Shown here piece after piece: positions 1 to 7,686 of a stretch of 64,000 nucleotides of DNA. The translations under genes were made by a program, and so were the position numbers. How positions within the stretch are numbered: position 1 is the stretch's first letter; each line of letters starts with the position of its first letter. Source of the DNA: Nordella sp. HKS 07 (GTDB lineage Bacteria > Pseudomonadota > Alphaproteobacteria > Rhizobiales > Aestuariivirgaceae); NCBI RefSeq assembly GCF_011046735.1, contig NZ_CP049258.1, positions 5,660,001-5,724,000 on the forward strand, written 5' to 3'. A model generated the notes under the pieces. That model was not told the DNA's origin. It worked only from the letters and a program-made list of their open reading frames with translations, and did not search any database.

Positions 1-192
1 CAGGTCACCGACACCGGCGCTATCGAGAAGGCGGTGGACCAGATCATAGCGGCCAATCCGGACAAGGTCGAGCAGGTTAAGGCCAAGCCGACCATGCTGG
101 GCTGGTTCGTCGGCCAGGTCATGAAGACCACAGGCGGTAAGGCGAATCCCCAGGCCGTTAACGAAATCCTGCGCCAGAAACTCGGGATTTAA
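1..192 (+). CDS. gatB: GatB C-terminal end (Asp/Glu-tRNA amidotransferase subunit B), partial
   Basis: The window opens inside this gene; 63 codons and a TAA stop are visible. The visible part reads [20 protein letters not shown] followed by a GWFVGQVMK segment and ends [10 protein letters not shown], which is the conserved tail (YqeY/GatB tail domain) of subunit B of the GatCAB amidotransferase. GatCAB converts Glu-tRNA(Gln) or Asp-tRNA(Asn) to the amidated form in organisms lacking the cognate synthetase; the tail domain contacts tRNA. The 5' part lies outside the window. It anchors the left edge as core chromosome. Confidence 0.93.
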   Translation, partial: QVTDTGAIEKAVDQIIAANPDKVEQVKAKPTMLGWFVGQVMKTTGGKANPQAVNEILRQKLGI

Positions 193-328
193 CCACAGCT
201 TCGGAAAAATTCATTGATTTACCAATAGCTTATCAGAGAGTTCCGATTCGTTCGAATTGGCGCTATAGTCCGTACCCGGATTGAAAATGGGGGGCGCGGT
301 GCTTCGGCCCGCGCCATCGGAGGACTGA

Positions 329-1084
329 ATGGCCAAGGTAGCGAAGAAGGTCGCGAAGAAAGCGGCCGCAAGGAAAGCTGTATCCAAGCCGTCGGCGCGG
401 CGGCCGGTGAAGCCATCAGCCCGGCAAAAGCCGGAGGCACCGATATCGGCCAATAAGGAGCGTTTCACCCTGCACGGTTTTGCGCTGTCGGGGCCGACCT
501 ACACGGTGGCGCTGATGCTGTCGCTCTGCCGGCATCCATTCTCTTATATCCATGTGAATCTGCGCGAAGGCGCGCACAAGCAGCCCGATTATCTGGTCAA
601 GAACCGCTACGGGCAGGTTCCGTGTCTGCGCGATGGCCAGATCTTTCTCAGCCAGTCGGCTGCCATCCTTGAATATCTCGCCGGCAAGCTTGGCAGGTTC
701 GACGGCAAGACCGAGTTCGAGCAGCAGCGCGTGCGCGAGTGGATGTTCTGGATCTGGGATAAGCTGGCGGCGCCCATCTATCGCCTGCGCCAGCGCGCCC
801 GCGGCCTGCGCCAGTTCGGCGATGAAGTGAAAGTCATGTATGACGGTGAGGCCCGCTCGGCCCTGATGGTGCTCGAGCAGGAGTTCTCCAAGTCGGAATG
901 GCTCACCGGCCGCAAGCCCACCATTGCCGACATCGATGCCTACGGCGTGATCCGCTACGCGGCGGAAGCCGGCCTTGATGTCCAGGCCTATCCCAGGCTC
1001 GCCGAGTGGAAGAAGCGCTTTGAAGCGCTTCCGGGGTTTGCTACACCCGAGCAGCTTTTGCCGCTGGAAAGCCGGCTGCTATAG
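329..1084 (+). CDS. Glutathione S-transferase family protein with basic N-terminal extension
   Basis: Of 251 residues, about 45-120 form a thioredoxin-like GST N-domain (LSGPTYTVALMLSL, then GQVPCLRDG and LSQSAAILEYLA, the cis-Pro loop and glutathione gamma-Glu contact), and the rest is the helical C-domain. Residues 1-40 are an unusual Lys/Ala/Arg-rich tail (KVAKKVAKKAAARKA) resembling histone H1-like tails. The start is supported by GGAGG six bases upstream of the ATG, and the next Met lies inside the GST fold, so the tail is probably translated. Family members conjugate glutathione to electrophiles or reduce peroxides; the substrate here is unknown. It stands alone between gatB and an EEP phosphatase gene. 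Confidence 0.85.
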   Translation: MAKVAKKVAKKAAARKAVSKPSARRPVKPSARQKPEAPISANKERFTLHGFALSGPTYTVALMLSLCRHPFSYIHVNLREGAHKQPDYLVKNRYGQVPCLRDGQIFLSQSAAILEYLAGKLGRFDGKTEFEQQRVREWMFWIWDKLAAPIYRLRQRARGLRQFGDEVKVMYDGEARSALMVLEQEFSKSEWLTGRKPTIADIDAYGVIRYAAEAGLDVQAYPRLAEWKKRFEALPGFATPEQLLPLESRLL

Positions 1085-1228
1085 GAATCTGGGGCCTCAG
1101 GATTTGACTTTAGAGCCGGAAACCGGCCGCGTTGCGCCGGAATTGGAGATTGACGAGGATTCGCAAGGATCCTCCGAGGCTCCCCCAGGCGCCGCCGTCG
1201 CGGAGGCTTCGCCTGTTTCGTCGGGCTC

Positions 1229-2131
1229 ATGCTCGGCCTTGCCGGCGTGGCCGCGGGCTGGCTCGGCAATCTGTGGATCGCCTTTGACGTCTTTTCGCAG
1301 TTCTCCTATCAGTTCTGGCTGGTCGTTCTGGCTTTCGCCGTCACCTTCTTCATGCCTTTCGCGCGCGTTCTGACGGGGATCGCCATCGTCATGATTGGCC
1401 TCCTGGTGATCAGCGCCTTGCCGCATCTGACTGCGGCCTCCTATCCTGCACCCGAGATCAAGGCGCCCGCCGATCATCGCGTCCTGCGCGTCATGTCGTT
1501 CAACACCTGGCTCCTGAACGCCGATGTGGATGCGATGGCCGCCGAGATAGAGCGTAATGATCCGGATATTCTTGTGCTCCAGGAATTCGGGACCGAGAAG
1601 CGCGCGCTGCTGGATCGGCTCAAGGCGCGGATGCCGTACCAGGACGATTGCCGGCATCTTGATCACTGTTACATGGCCGTGCTGTCGAAATTCCCGATCG
1701 AGGATTTCGAGAGTCATGCCGCCTGGGTGGGGCCGCCGATGGTGCGCGCCCGTTTCGGTAAGGAGCTCGGCGGCCTGACGGTCATCGGCATCCACACCAT
1801 CCGCTTTCCTTATTCGCGCGCCCAGTTCACCCAGCTGAACGAGCTGGCGGATTTGGTCCGCAGGCTGGAAGGACCGCGTATCGTCATGGGCGATTTCAAC
1901 GCCACGCCGTCGTCGCGCCTGCTCGGTACTTTCGAGCAGAGAAGCAGCTTGCGCAGGCTCGACAGCTGGCTCCCGACCTGGCCGGCCAATTTCCAGATGC
2001 CGCAGCTCGCCATAGACCACATATTCGCCAGTCCCGACGTGAAGAGCGTGGAGAAGGTGCGGATCGGCAACAATGCGGGCTCCGATCACTTCCCCCTCGT
2101 GGTGCGTGTCGCCGTTCCTGTGACTCCGTAA
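1229..2131 (+). CDS. Membrane-anchored endonuclease/exonuclease/phosphatase family protein
   Basis: A 300-aa protein. Residues 1-70 contain two or three hydrophobic segments; the EEP fold follows with its motifs: VMSFNTWLLN, DILVLQEF (metal-binding Glu), GDFNATPSS (catalytic Asp and Asn) and GSDHFPLVV (catalytic Asp-His). EEP enzymes hydrolyse phosphodiester or phosphomonoester bonds in nucleic acids, lipids or inositol phosphates. With a membrane anchor and the active domain after the last segment it probably acts at the outer face of the inner membrane. The frame is open for 75 bases upstream of the ATG but has no better start codon. Confidence 0.85.
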   Translation: MLGLAGVAAGWLGNLWIAFDVFSQFSYQFWLVVLAFAVTFFMPFARVLTGIAIVMIGLLVISALPHLTAASYPAPEIKAPADHRVLRVMSFNTWLLNADVDAMAAEIERNDPDILVLQEFGTEKRALLDRLKARMPYQDDCRHLDHCYMAVLSKFPIEDFESHAAWVGPPMVRARFGKELGGLTVIGIHTIRFPYSRAQFTQLNELADLVRRLEGPRIVMGDFNATPSSRLLGTFEQRSSLRRLDSWLPTWPANFQMPQLAIDHIFASPDVKSVEKVRIGNNAGSDHFPLVVRVAVPVTP

Positions 2132-2349
2132 GTGAATGTGCCGGACTGGTTAGCAGCCTGTAAACAAAGGCCTTCCGGAATTTCGGCTAAATTATTGTAA
2201 TCTCTTTGTTATTTTGACAACGAGCGGCTTCCCCTTCAGCCCATGTTAAGCCTGTCCCTTAACGCGGCTTTGGCGGGCGCGGAGTCATCTTGTCCTTCGC
2301 ACGGTCACAAAGAGGACCGGCAGGGACAGTCAAACAGAGGGACAGGAGC

Positions 2350-2610
2350 ATGATACGCTCTGCGACGCTGCCGCGACCGGCGGTGGAGAAAGGCACGTCC
2401 GCCGAGATGCTTTTCCATCTCGGCATGATGTATCGCCTCGGCCGCGAGGTCGAACGGAATTACGTGACCGCGCATAAATGGTTCAACATCGCCGCGCTCA
2501 AGGGCAGCCACGAGGCGCGCCGTTGCCGCTGCGAGATCTCGCGCGAAATGACCGCGCCCGAGATCGCCGAGGCGCAGCGCCAGGCACGCGACTGGATCAG
2601 CCTGCACTAG
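2350..2610 (+). CDS. Small Sel1-repeat-like protein
   Basis: An 86-aa protein with one Sel1-like repeat, FHLGMMYRLGREVERNYVTAHKWFNIAA, the helix-turn-helix unit in which A-x-KWFxxAA marks the second helix. The ATG at 2350 follows a purine-rich GACAGGAGC; an in-frame upstream start at 2290 would add a region without similarity. Single-repeat proteins like this are common in alphaproteobacteria and may be adaptors; no partner is evident. Confidence 0.75.
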   Translation: MIRSATLPRPAVEKGTSAEMLFHLGMMYRLGREVERNYVTAHKWFNIAALKGSHEARRCRCEISREMTAPEIAEAQRQARDWISLH

Positions 2611-2667
2611 ACTGGCCTCGAGATGTCACTTGATCGCCGGCGCCGGCACTCGTAGCCTCTGGCGGAA

Positions 2668-3363
2668 ATGACCCAGCCGAAAGCCAGGGCGCAGGTGGTC
2701 GTCATCGAGGACGGCCCTTACGTGGTCAGCGGCACCGTGCCGCTCGCCCAGCAGATCATCGCTGCCGATGAAGAGGGCGGTTCGGAGAGCTGGCGCGAAG
2801 GCGTGGTGTTCACCGTGCCCGAGAGTTATGAGCTCTGCCGCTGCGGTCAGTCGCAGAACAAGCCGTTTTGCGACGGGTCGCATGCGCGCGTGGGATTCGA
2901 GGGCGAGGAGACCGCGAGCCGGGCTTCCTATGCCGATCAGGCACAATTCTTCGAAGGGCCCGAAATGACGCTGAGCGATGCCGAGGGCCTGTGTGCTTTT
3001 GGCCGCTTCTGCGATCCCAACGGTCAGGTCTGGACCCAGGTCGGCGACCCCGGAAAACCCGAGATCCGCGCCAATTTCATCCGTCAGGTAGGCAATTGTC
3101 CGGCCGGACGGCTCGTGGCGTGGGACAGGAAGACCGGTAAGCCGGTCGAGCCTGAATTACCGGTGTCGATCGGCCTGGTGGAGGACCCGGAGCAGGGATG
3201 CAGCGGCCCGCTGTGGCTGCGTGGCGGTATTGCCTTGATTGCGGCCGATGGCCATGAATATGAGATCCGCAATCGGGTCACTTTGTGCCGGTGTGGCGAA
3301 TCGAAAAACAAGCCGTTCTGCGACGGCAGCCACGCCGCCCTCAAATTCCGCGACGGAATTTAG
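2668..3363 (+). CDS. CDGSH iron-sulfur domain protein (two CDGSH motifs)
   Basis: A 231-aa protein. Two CDGSH-type [2Fe-2S] motifs are visible: CRCGQSQNKPFCDGSH near residue 57 and CRCGESKNKPFCDGSH near residue 210. Each has the three Cys and one His that ligate a redox-active, pH-labile cluster. Between them is a cysteine-containing central region (LCAFGRFC ... GNCPAGRLVAWD) that could hold a further metal site. Such two-motif proteins are common in bacteria and are thought to be soluble redox or cluster-transfer proteins. It sits 57 bp after the Sel1-like gene and may be co-transcribed. Confidence 0.9.
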   Translation: MTQPKARAQVVVIEDGPYVVSGTVPLAQQIIAADEEGGSESWREGVVFTVPESYELCRCGQSQNKPFCDGSHARVGFEGEETASRASYADQAQFFEGPEMTLSDAEGLCAFGRFCDPNGQVWTQVGDPGKPEIRANFIRQVGNCPAGRLVAWDRKTGKPVEPELPVSIGLVEDPEQGCSGPLWLRGGIALIAADGHEYEIRNRVTLCRCGESKNKPFCDGSHAALKFRDGI

Positions 3364-3378
3364 CGCAGGCTTCGCGGC

Positions 3379-3654
3379 TCAGTAGTCGAGCGTGAAGTCA
3401 TCGCCATGCAGTTCCTGCTCGCTCATGAAGCGCCGGAACTGGCTGTCGATCAGCTTCTGCTCGCGCTGTTTCGTGTAGATGTCCGACTGGATGATATCGG
3501 CCTGCTTGTTGACGTCGTCCCGTTCAGAATTGAGCCGGGGCAGGGGGATATTCTCAGGCGAGTAAGTGTGGCCGCCGGGGATGAAATTCTCGACCGCGAG
3601 AGCGGGACCGAAAATCGCACCGGCGAAAGCAATACTCAAAATGGTCCGGCGCAT
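3379..3654 (-). CDS. Small secreted protein of unknown function
   Basis: A 91-aa protein that begins with a typical signal peptide (MRRTILSIAFAGAIF then an ALA cleavage site near residue 20). The mature part is acidic and polar, with a helical stretch (DVNKQADIIQSDIYTKQREQ), and ends FTLDY. The frame is open upstream to 3717, but only the start at 3654 places the signal peptide at the N-terminus and has AGGAGAAG upstream. I do not recognise a family. It converges on the CDGSH gene. Confidence 0.65.
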   Translation of the reverse strand: MRRTILSIAFAGAIFGPALAVENFIPGGHTYSPENIPLPRLNSERDDVNKQADIIQSDIYTKQREQKLIDSQFRRFMSEQELHGDDFTLDY

Positions 3655-3851
3655 GCTCTTCTCCTGACTACGCTGTCTGACGGGAACGCGATTGCCACGC
3701 GGCCCGATAAGATTCACTTAACTCTGATAATCTCGCACGGTTCCCCGCGCCAGGCAATCAACATGACGACCGGACAGTGAGCATATGATTAAGTTCCTCG
3801 GAAGATTTCCCTTCACAGCCGCGCCAAATAAGGGCAATAGGTGGCCTCGCA

Positions 3852-3944
3852 GGAGACGTGGCCGAGCGGCTGAAGGCGGCGGTTTGCTAAACCGTTATAC
3901 GTTGTAAAGACGTATCGAGGGTTCGAATCCCTCCGTCTCCGCCA
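3852..3944 (+). tRNA. tRNA-Ser(GCT)
   Basis: A 93-nt type II tRNA. The acceptor stem GGAGACG pairs with CGTCTCC; the D-arm is TGGCCGAGCGGCTGAAGGC, the anticodon loop TTGCTAA (anticodon GCT, serine AGC/AGU codons), followed by a long variable arm (TACGTTGTAAAGACGTA) and T-loop GGTTCGAATCC. The discriminator G and CCA are encoded. The sequence to its right changes from compact core genes to sparse accessory DNA, so the 3' end may be an island attachment site; no second copy of the 3' end was found in the window. Confidence 0.96.
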
Positions 3945-4847
3945 GTTTATTTTTGCAAACAAAATCAAGAGGTTACAGGTAGTCAAAGCGCGTTTTTGTA
4001 GCAGCTTTGTGGTGATGTATTTGTGATTTTGGGAAGGCGACCGCCCACAACCGAAGGAGAAATGGGCGGAACGTGATTGCAATTAGGAGAGCAATCGCCA
4101 AGTTCGATCAAAGAACACGCAGCCTAAAGAGAAACATCGAAGGCGCGCTTGTATGATCCGCACCAACGGCGGCGGCCAATAGAGGTCGCGATGGTGGGTT
4201 ACCCGAAACCGCCGTATATCCCAGACGCGCCCCGGCTGTCACAAACGTCCGCAACAGGAAGTCGTCTTACTGGCGGCCCGCAAAAGGGTGAGATCGACCT
4301 GCTTGTCCAGCGACGAACTTCTCAGAACGGTCGTACGCCATTCGGGTATGAACAAGAAGGATGTCGTTTGGTCGCGCTGATCTACGGATGCGCCTGGGAC
4401 GACCTTTCATCCATTGGCGATCCGCAATTGCGGAAGAGTCCGGAAGAAGATGGCTGAGCCAATTGCACCGGTTTGTAGGTTTTCTATGGAGCGTCTTTCC
4501 GATATGGTCCGACGTATTCTGCATTCGGCACAGCAGTTGGGGTCGCTGTTATCGGGGCATTGCTCACATGGCCGGACTTGCAGTTGGCTGACCCCGTAGC
4601 GAATGACCCGAGGCAGACGTGGGGCGCAATAGATTTGCTATCGGGGTTTCATAAAATCGTTTCCTCGGACATCTAAGGCAAGTTGGGATAAATGCTGGGA
4701 TTCCTGGGGCGAAAAATACCTGAGGTCATGTCAGTTCAAACGCTTAGTGGCAAAGTATAGCTCCTCTGTCATCCGCCATCGGCAATATAAAACCATAAGA
4801 TTGGTGATCTGAGTTCCTTCAGTCATAGTAGGTGGTCGAACATTGCT
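3945..4847. other. Gene-poor stretch after the tRNA
   Basis: About 900 bases with no coding region I can support. Open frames here (for example 4149-4457, +) have no recognisable family and amino-acid composition like noncoding frames. The only structure seen is the dispersed repeat copy at 4551-4620. No integrase gene or fragment was recognised. Confidence 0.5.
4551..4620 (+). repeat. Dispersed intergenic repeat, copy 1
   Basis: It starts ATCGGGGCATTGCTCACATG and continues GGCCGGACTT...GTAGCGAATGACCC. It aligns almost throughout with 12507-12576 in the same orientation and with the reverse complement of 21511-21574. It is noncoding and shares the GACCC-AGGCAGAC type end with the shorter motifs near 14259, 17671, 26054 and 29740. 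Confidence 0.7.
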
Positions 4848-5123
4848 TCACTTGAACCGTTCATTCTTAGTTCGGTCACGCTTAGTCTCCGACCTGCGCT
4901 CATCCAACTGCGCGGCCTTGGTCTGCAACGGCGTGATTTCGGCGAGTTCATGTTCCTGGGCGATGCGGTCGAAACGTTCATGCTCGCATCTAACTCGATA
5001 CTGGAAGCATTTACCGTCGAACGGCATGATCTGCAGAATTTCGCAGCGACTTGATTTATTGCGATTGATTACGCTTTGCAGGACGAGTGCAGTCTGGGCG
5101 ACATTGAAGCGGGCAGTATCCAT
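4848..5123 (-). CDS. Conserved alphaproteobacterial hypothetical protein
   Basis: A 91-aa protein. The segment CEILQIMPFDGKCFQYRVRC then EHERFDRIAQEHELAEI matches a pattern I know from small rhizobial hypothetical proteins (vIRLLP...YRVKS..E.HERVV.ESqL); this is recollection, not a search. The C-terminus is charged. The start at 5123 is chosen because it follows AAGGAACGACGTGCC, nearly the same ribosome site as the upstream gene. It is the second gene of a pair with 5152-5322, 28 bp apart. Function unknown. Confidence 0.6.
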   Translation of the reverse strand: MDTARFNVAQTALVLQSVINRNKSSRCEILQIMPFDGKCFQYRVRCEHERFDRIAQEHELAEITPLQTKAAQLDERRSETKRDRTKNERFK

Positions 5124-5151
5124 TGGCACGTCGTTCCTTGCTCTAATGCGC

Positions 5152-5322
5152 TCATTCTTTGTCCATAGGTGCCTGTTGTTCGCCGACAGGTCGATCGTCC
5201 ACGGCTTCAGCTGATTTTCGCTGGCGTCTTTCCTCGCGGCGCTCCTCTTTCTCTCGGTTCTTTCGGTCCTTGGCGCGTCTCCGATCCTGACGGCCCTGTC
5301 GATAGTTGGGCGGAAATGCCAT
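5152..5322 (-). CDS. Small highly charged protein, 56 aa
   Basis: It begins MAFPPNYRQGRQDRRRAKDR and continues with a run of alternating Lys/Arg/Glu ending in EQQAPMDKE, a charged helix typical of a small rhizobial family of unknown function (recalled from similar Asn-Tyr/Arg-rich short proteins). The ATG follows AAGGAACGACAT, the same ribosome site as the next gene, which argues that both are expressed as one unit. The longer frame over this DNA (to 5351 on the same strand) lacks a ribosome site and is a shadow. Confidence 0.6.
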   Translation of the reverse strand: MAFPPNYRQGRQDRRRAKDRKNREKEERREERRQRKSAEAVDDRPVGEQQAPMDKE

Positions 5323-5620
5323 ATGTCGTTCCTTGCTAAGTCGCTGCTCACATTTGTGTCGATGGCGCAGCCGGCCTTTCTCGTAACGTGTTCAAACAGG
5401 CATTTTCATCATGCGTGAACGCGGCGCTGGGCAGCGCTTCGCCCCGCGAGCGCTGGGACTTCAGTCAAGGGTTACAATGTAGCGAAAACTCCCATCTCGA
5501 ACCGCGTTGTTCCCCATACTTGCGGCCCAACGGGCCGATGCGGGGATCAGCCGTGTGGATTGAACGGCGGAGCAGTCGGTACATCCGCGATCTGCTTCGC
5601 TTGCTCAATCCCCACGCTGT

Positions 5621-5824
5621 CTACGCCAGATTCTCGGCTGACGTCTTACCCGTCCGGCGGTCAACAACCGCTTCGAACCGGACCTTCTGGCCTTCTCTGA
5701 GTGCGCCCATATTGGCGCGTTCAACCGCGCTGATATGAACGAAAACATCCTTGCTTCCGTCTTCCGGCTGAATGAAGCCGAATCCCTTTTGGGTGTTGAA
5801 GAACTTAACAGTTCCGACCTGCAT
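5621..5824 (-). CDS. Cold-shock domain protein (CspA family)
   Basis: A 67-aa protein consisting of one cold-shock domain: [20 protein letters not shown] contains RNP1 (KGFGFI) and [10 protein letters not shown] is RNP2. These small five-stranded barrels bind single-stranded RNA or DNA and act as RNA chaperones. The start at 5824 gives the usual MxxGTVKFFN N-terminus and follows AAAGGGATATC; the longer upstream frame is noncoding. The length is normal for the family. Confidence 0.93.
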   Translation of the reverse strand: MQVGTVKFFNTQKGFGFIQPEDGSKDVFVHISAVERANMGALREGQKVRFEAVVDRRTGKTSAENLA

Positions 5825-6234
5825 GATATCCCTTTCAAATAAACAGGCGCCGCGGGAACGCATCACGCGTCCGCTCAAACGATCGATGTTCAGGAGAGAG
5901 GTTGTCAGTTGGCGCCAGGCTTGGGCCTCGTGCGCACGACCGATAATCAATACGGCCGAAATCGAAGTACCTTTTATGGGCGTAATCCTTATCTGATGCA
6001 ACCCATAACGTCAGGAGACGATCAATTGCAAGAGTCGTCAAACCATCGGTTAATCGGTCAGCTTGTCGGAATGTACAGGTAGCACGATTTTATGCTTTAC
6101 TCCGTACCCCGATTACTCGCGAACCTTGTACCAGCAGAATCGTTAGGTGATTCCTTAGAATGAGATTAATTATGGCTCCTCATCTGCTTCGACGACGGGC
6201 TGTCGATTTCAGCAGTTTCCTGCGTTAAGGCTCA
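5825..6234. other. Intergenic region upstream of cspA-type and hemolysin III genes
   Basis: About 410 bases between divergent genes. It should hold both promoters and the long 5' leader usual for cold-shock mRNAs, but no specific element could be assigned. Confidence 0.4.
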
Positions 6235-6915
6235 ATGACCGCCCTCGTCAAAATCAAAATATCGGACAATCACCGGGACCATGATCGGGCCGAATTTGCT
6301 GCCGACGCGCTCGTTCATGTAGCCGGGTGCTGTCTCGGATTGGCCGGCGCGGCCGCGCTTTTGATCGTCGCTTTCAATTCTGCGACCGAAGCTGAGTTGA
6401 TCTCTCTGATGGCATACCTATTTGGCCTACTCTCGATGCTTGGCTTTTCTGCAGCCTACAACATATGGCCTTGTACCAACGTGAGATGGGCGCTCCGTTG
6501 CCTTGATCACTCGGCAATCTATCTGATGATCGCTGGAACCTATACGGCTGTGTTGGCGCAGATGAATAATGCTGCTCCAGTCGGACTACTCATCGCAATT
6601 TGGATCACTGCGGCCATTGGTGTCGCACTTAAGCTACTTTTGCCTGGCCGTTTCGATCGATTGTCTCTGCTTCTCTACCTTCTCCTGGGTTGGTCCGGGG
6701 GGCTCGTGTTTGGCTCAATCGCAACGGCTCTTCCAAGTGTAAGCCTCTGGCTCCTCGCAGTAGGGGGTATCATTTACACGATAGGTGTCATCTTTCATCA
6801 ATGGGAGAGCCTCCGATTTCAAAACGCGATCTGGCATAGCTTCGTGCTCGTTGCTGCATGCTGCCACTATTGGGCTATTATCTACACCGTCTCGCATGGA
6901 TCCGTTGGATCCTGA
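6235..6915 (+). CDS. Hemolysin III / PAQR family membrane protein
   Basis: A 226-aa protein with about seven hydrophobic segments. Family motifs are present: ADALVHVAG at the first segment, FSAAYNIWP, LDHSAIYLMIAGTYT, and AIWHSFVLVAACCHYWAI at the last. The conserved His residues and Ser form the presumed metal site of PAQR proteins, some of which are ceramidases; bacterial members are called hemolysin III, though the role is uncertain. Length and topology are normal. It stands alone. Confidence 0.88.
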   Translation: MTALVKIKISDNHRDHDRAEFAADALVHVAGCCLGLAGAAALLIVAFNSATEAELISLMAYLFGLLSMLGFSAAYNIWPCTNVRWALRCLDHSAIYLMIAGTYTAVLAQMNNAAPVGLLIAIWITAAIGVALKLLLPGRFDRLSLLLYLLLGWSGGLVFGSIATALPSVSLWLLAVGGIIYTIGVIFHQWESLRFQNAIWHSFVLVAACCHYWAIIYTVSHGSVGS

Positions 6916-7298
6916 TTGAAGAGAAGTAAGGATGACCGTGGCGCGAGTTTAGTACTCACCTCGGCGTTCGCACCGTATCACGATCCAGAAAACGCGATCC
7001 GCCAGAGCGGACGGGCTAGGAGCCTAGCTTTCTTGCTACGTGACTGATTGCCTTGTGCAGTCTTGGTAAACTCCAGCTCAATCCCCGCAATTATACCCAC
7101 GCCCACACGAAAGGCCGCCAAAAAGCAATAATCATCCGTTGATCGCCGCCAGTTGCTTATTAGAGTAAAGCGGACATCAACTGGCCGACAATCCCCGCTA
7201 GATCGGTCGAAAATGACCCAAAACGGACATTCGGTCCGTTTGCAATACCTGTGATACACATCAATTTCTCAGGATGAGTTTGCAAGATCGGAGCACGG
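6916..7298. other. Intergenic region with dispersed-repeat motif
   Basis: There is no supported gene. 7150-7235 carries two GCGGACAT/ACGGACAT-type motifs around TGACCCAAAACGGACATT, the core of the repeat family found elsewhere in the window. The minus-strand frame at 6978-7259 is made of this repeat and is not regarded as a gene. Confidence 0.45.
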
Positions 7299-7631
7299 GT
7301 GATGATTATCCGAGTCTACCGCTGCACTGTCGTTGCAGGCAGGGAAGCAGAACACAGGGCATTTGCGTTTAAGAAAAGCCATCCTGCGTTGAGTAAGGAG
7401 CCCGGCTTGATCGCGTTCTATGCGGGTAAGCCCCTCCCGGGCAGCGATGATCGAACAAGATGCATGGTTCAGATTTGGGAAAGCCTTTCAGCACTTAAGG
7501 CCGCCCGCGGTGACGATTGGGACCAACCAATGAAGTCCATTCCCGAAGAGGTCCGAGGCATCTACGATTCGGCAACGGTCGAGCATTTCGAGCTAGCGGA
7601 CGAATTCCGAGCCGATTCTGTGACAAGCTGA
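7299..7631 (+). CDS. Antibiotic biosynthesis monooxygenase (ABM)-like domain protein
   Basis: About 110 aa. The N-terminal IIRVYRCTVVAGREAEHRAF and the following LIAFYAGKP strand, then MVQIWESLSALKA, match the ferredoxin-like dimeric alpha+beta barrel of ABM-type proteins (strand, long helix, strand, WES/T segment). Members include cofactor-free monooxygenases and heme- or quinone-acting enzymes; substrate unknown. It could start at either of two adjacent ATGs. Confidence 0.7.
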   Translation: MMIIRVYRCTVVAGREAEHRAFAFKKSHPALSKEPGLIAFYAGKPLPGSDDRTRCMVQIWESLSALKAARGDDWDQPMKSIPEEVRGIYDSATVEHFELADEFRADSVTS

Positions 7632-7686
7632 ACTGGCTAATGCGCGCGGGATCCTGCCACTGACGTCAACAGACGAGGAAGCAATA

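Noticed and set aside
1097-2089. 330-aa minus-strand frame over the EEP phosphatase gene
   Set aside because: It is a shadow of a gene with clear catalytic motifs; composition and lack of motifs argue against it.
3813-4082. Minus-strand frame across the tRNA-Ser
   Set aside because: It is the antisense of the tRNA gene and flanking noncoding DNA; the peptide is the usual artefact of tRNA-antisense translation.
6978-7259. 93-aa minus-strand frame
   Set aside because: Composed of the dispersed repeat motif; no ribosome site or family.
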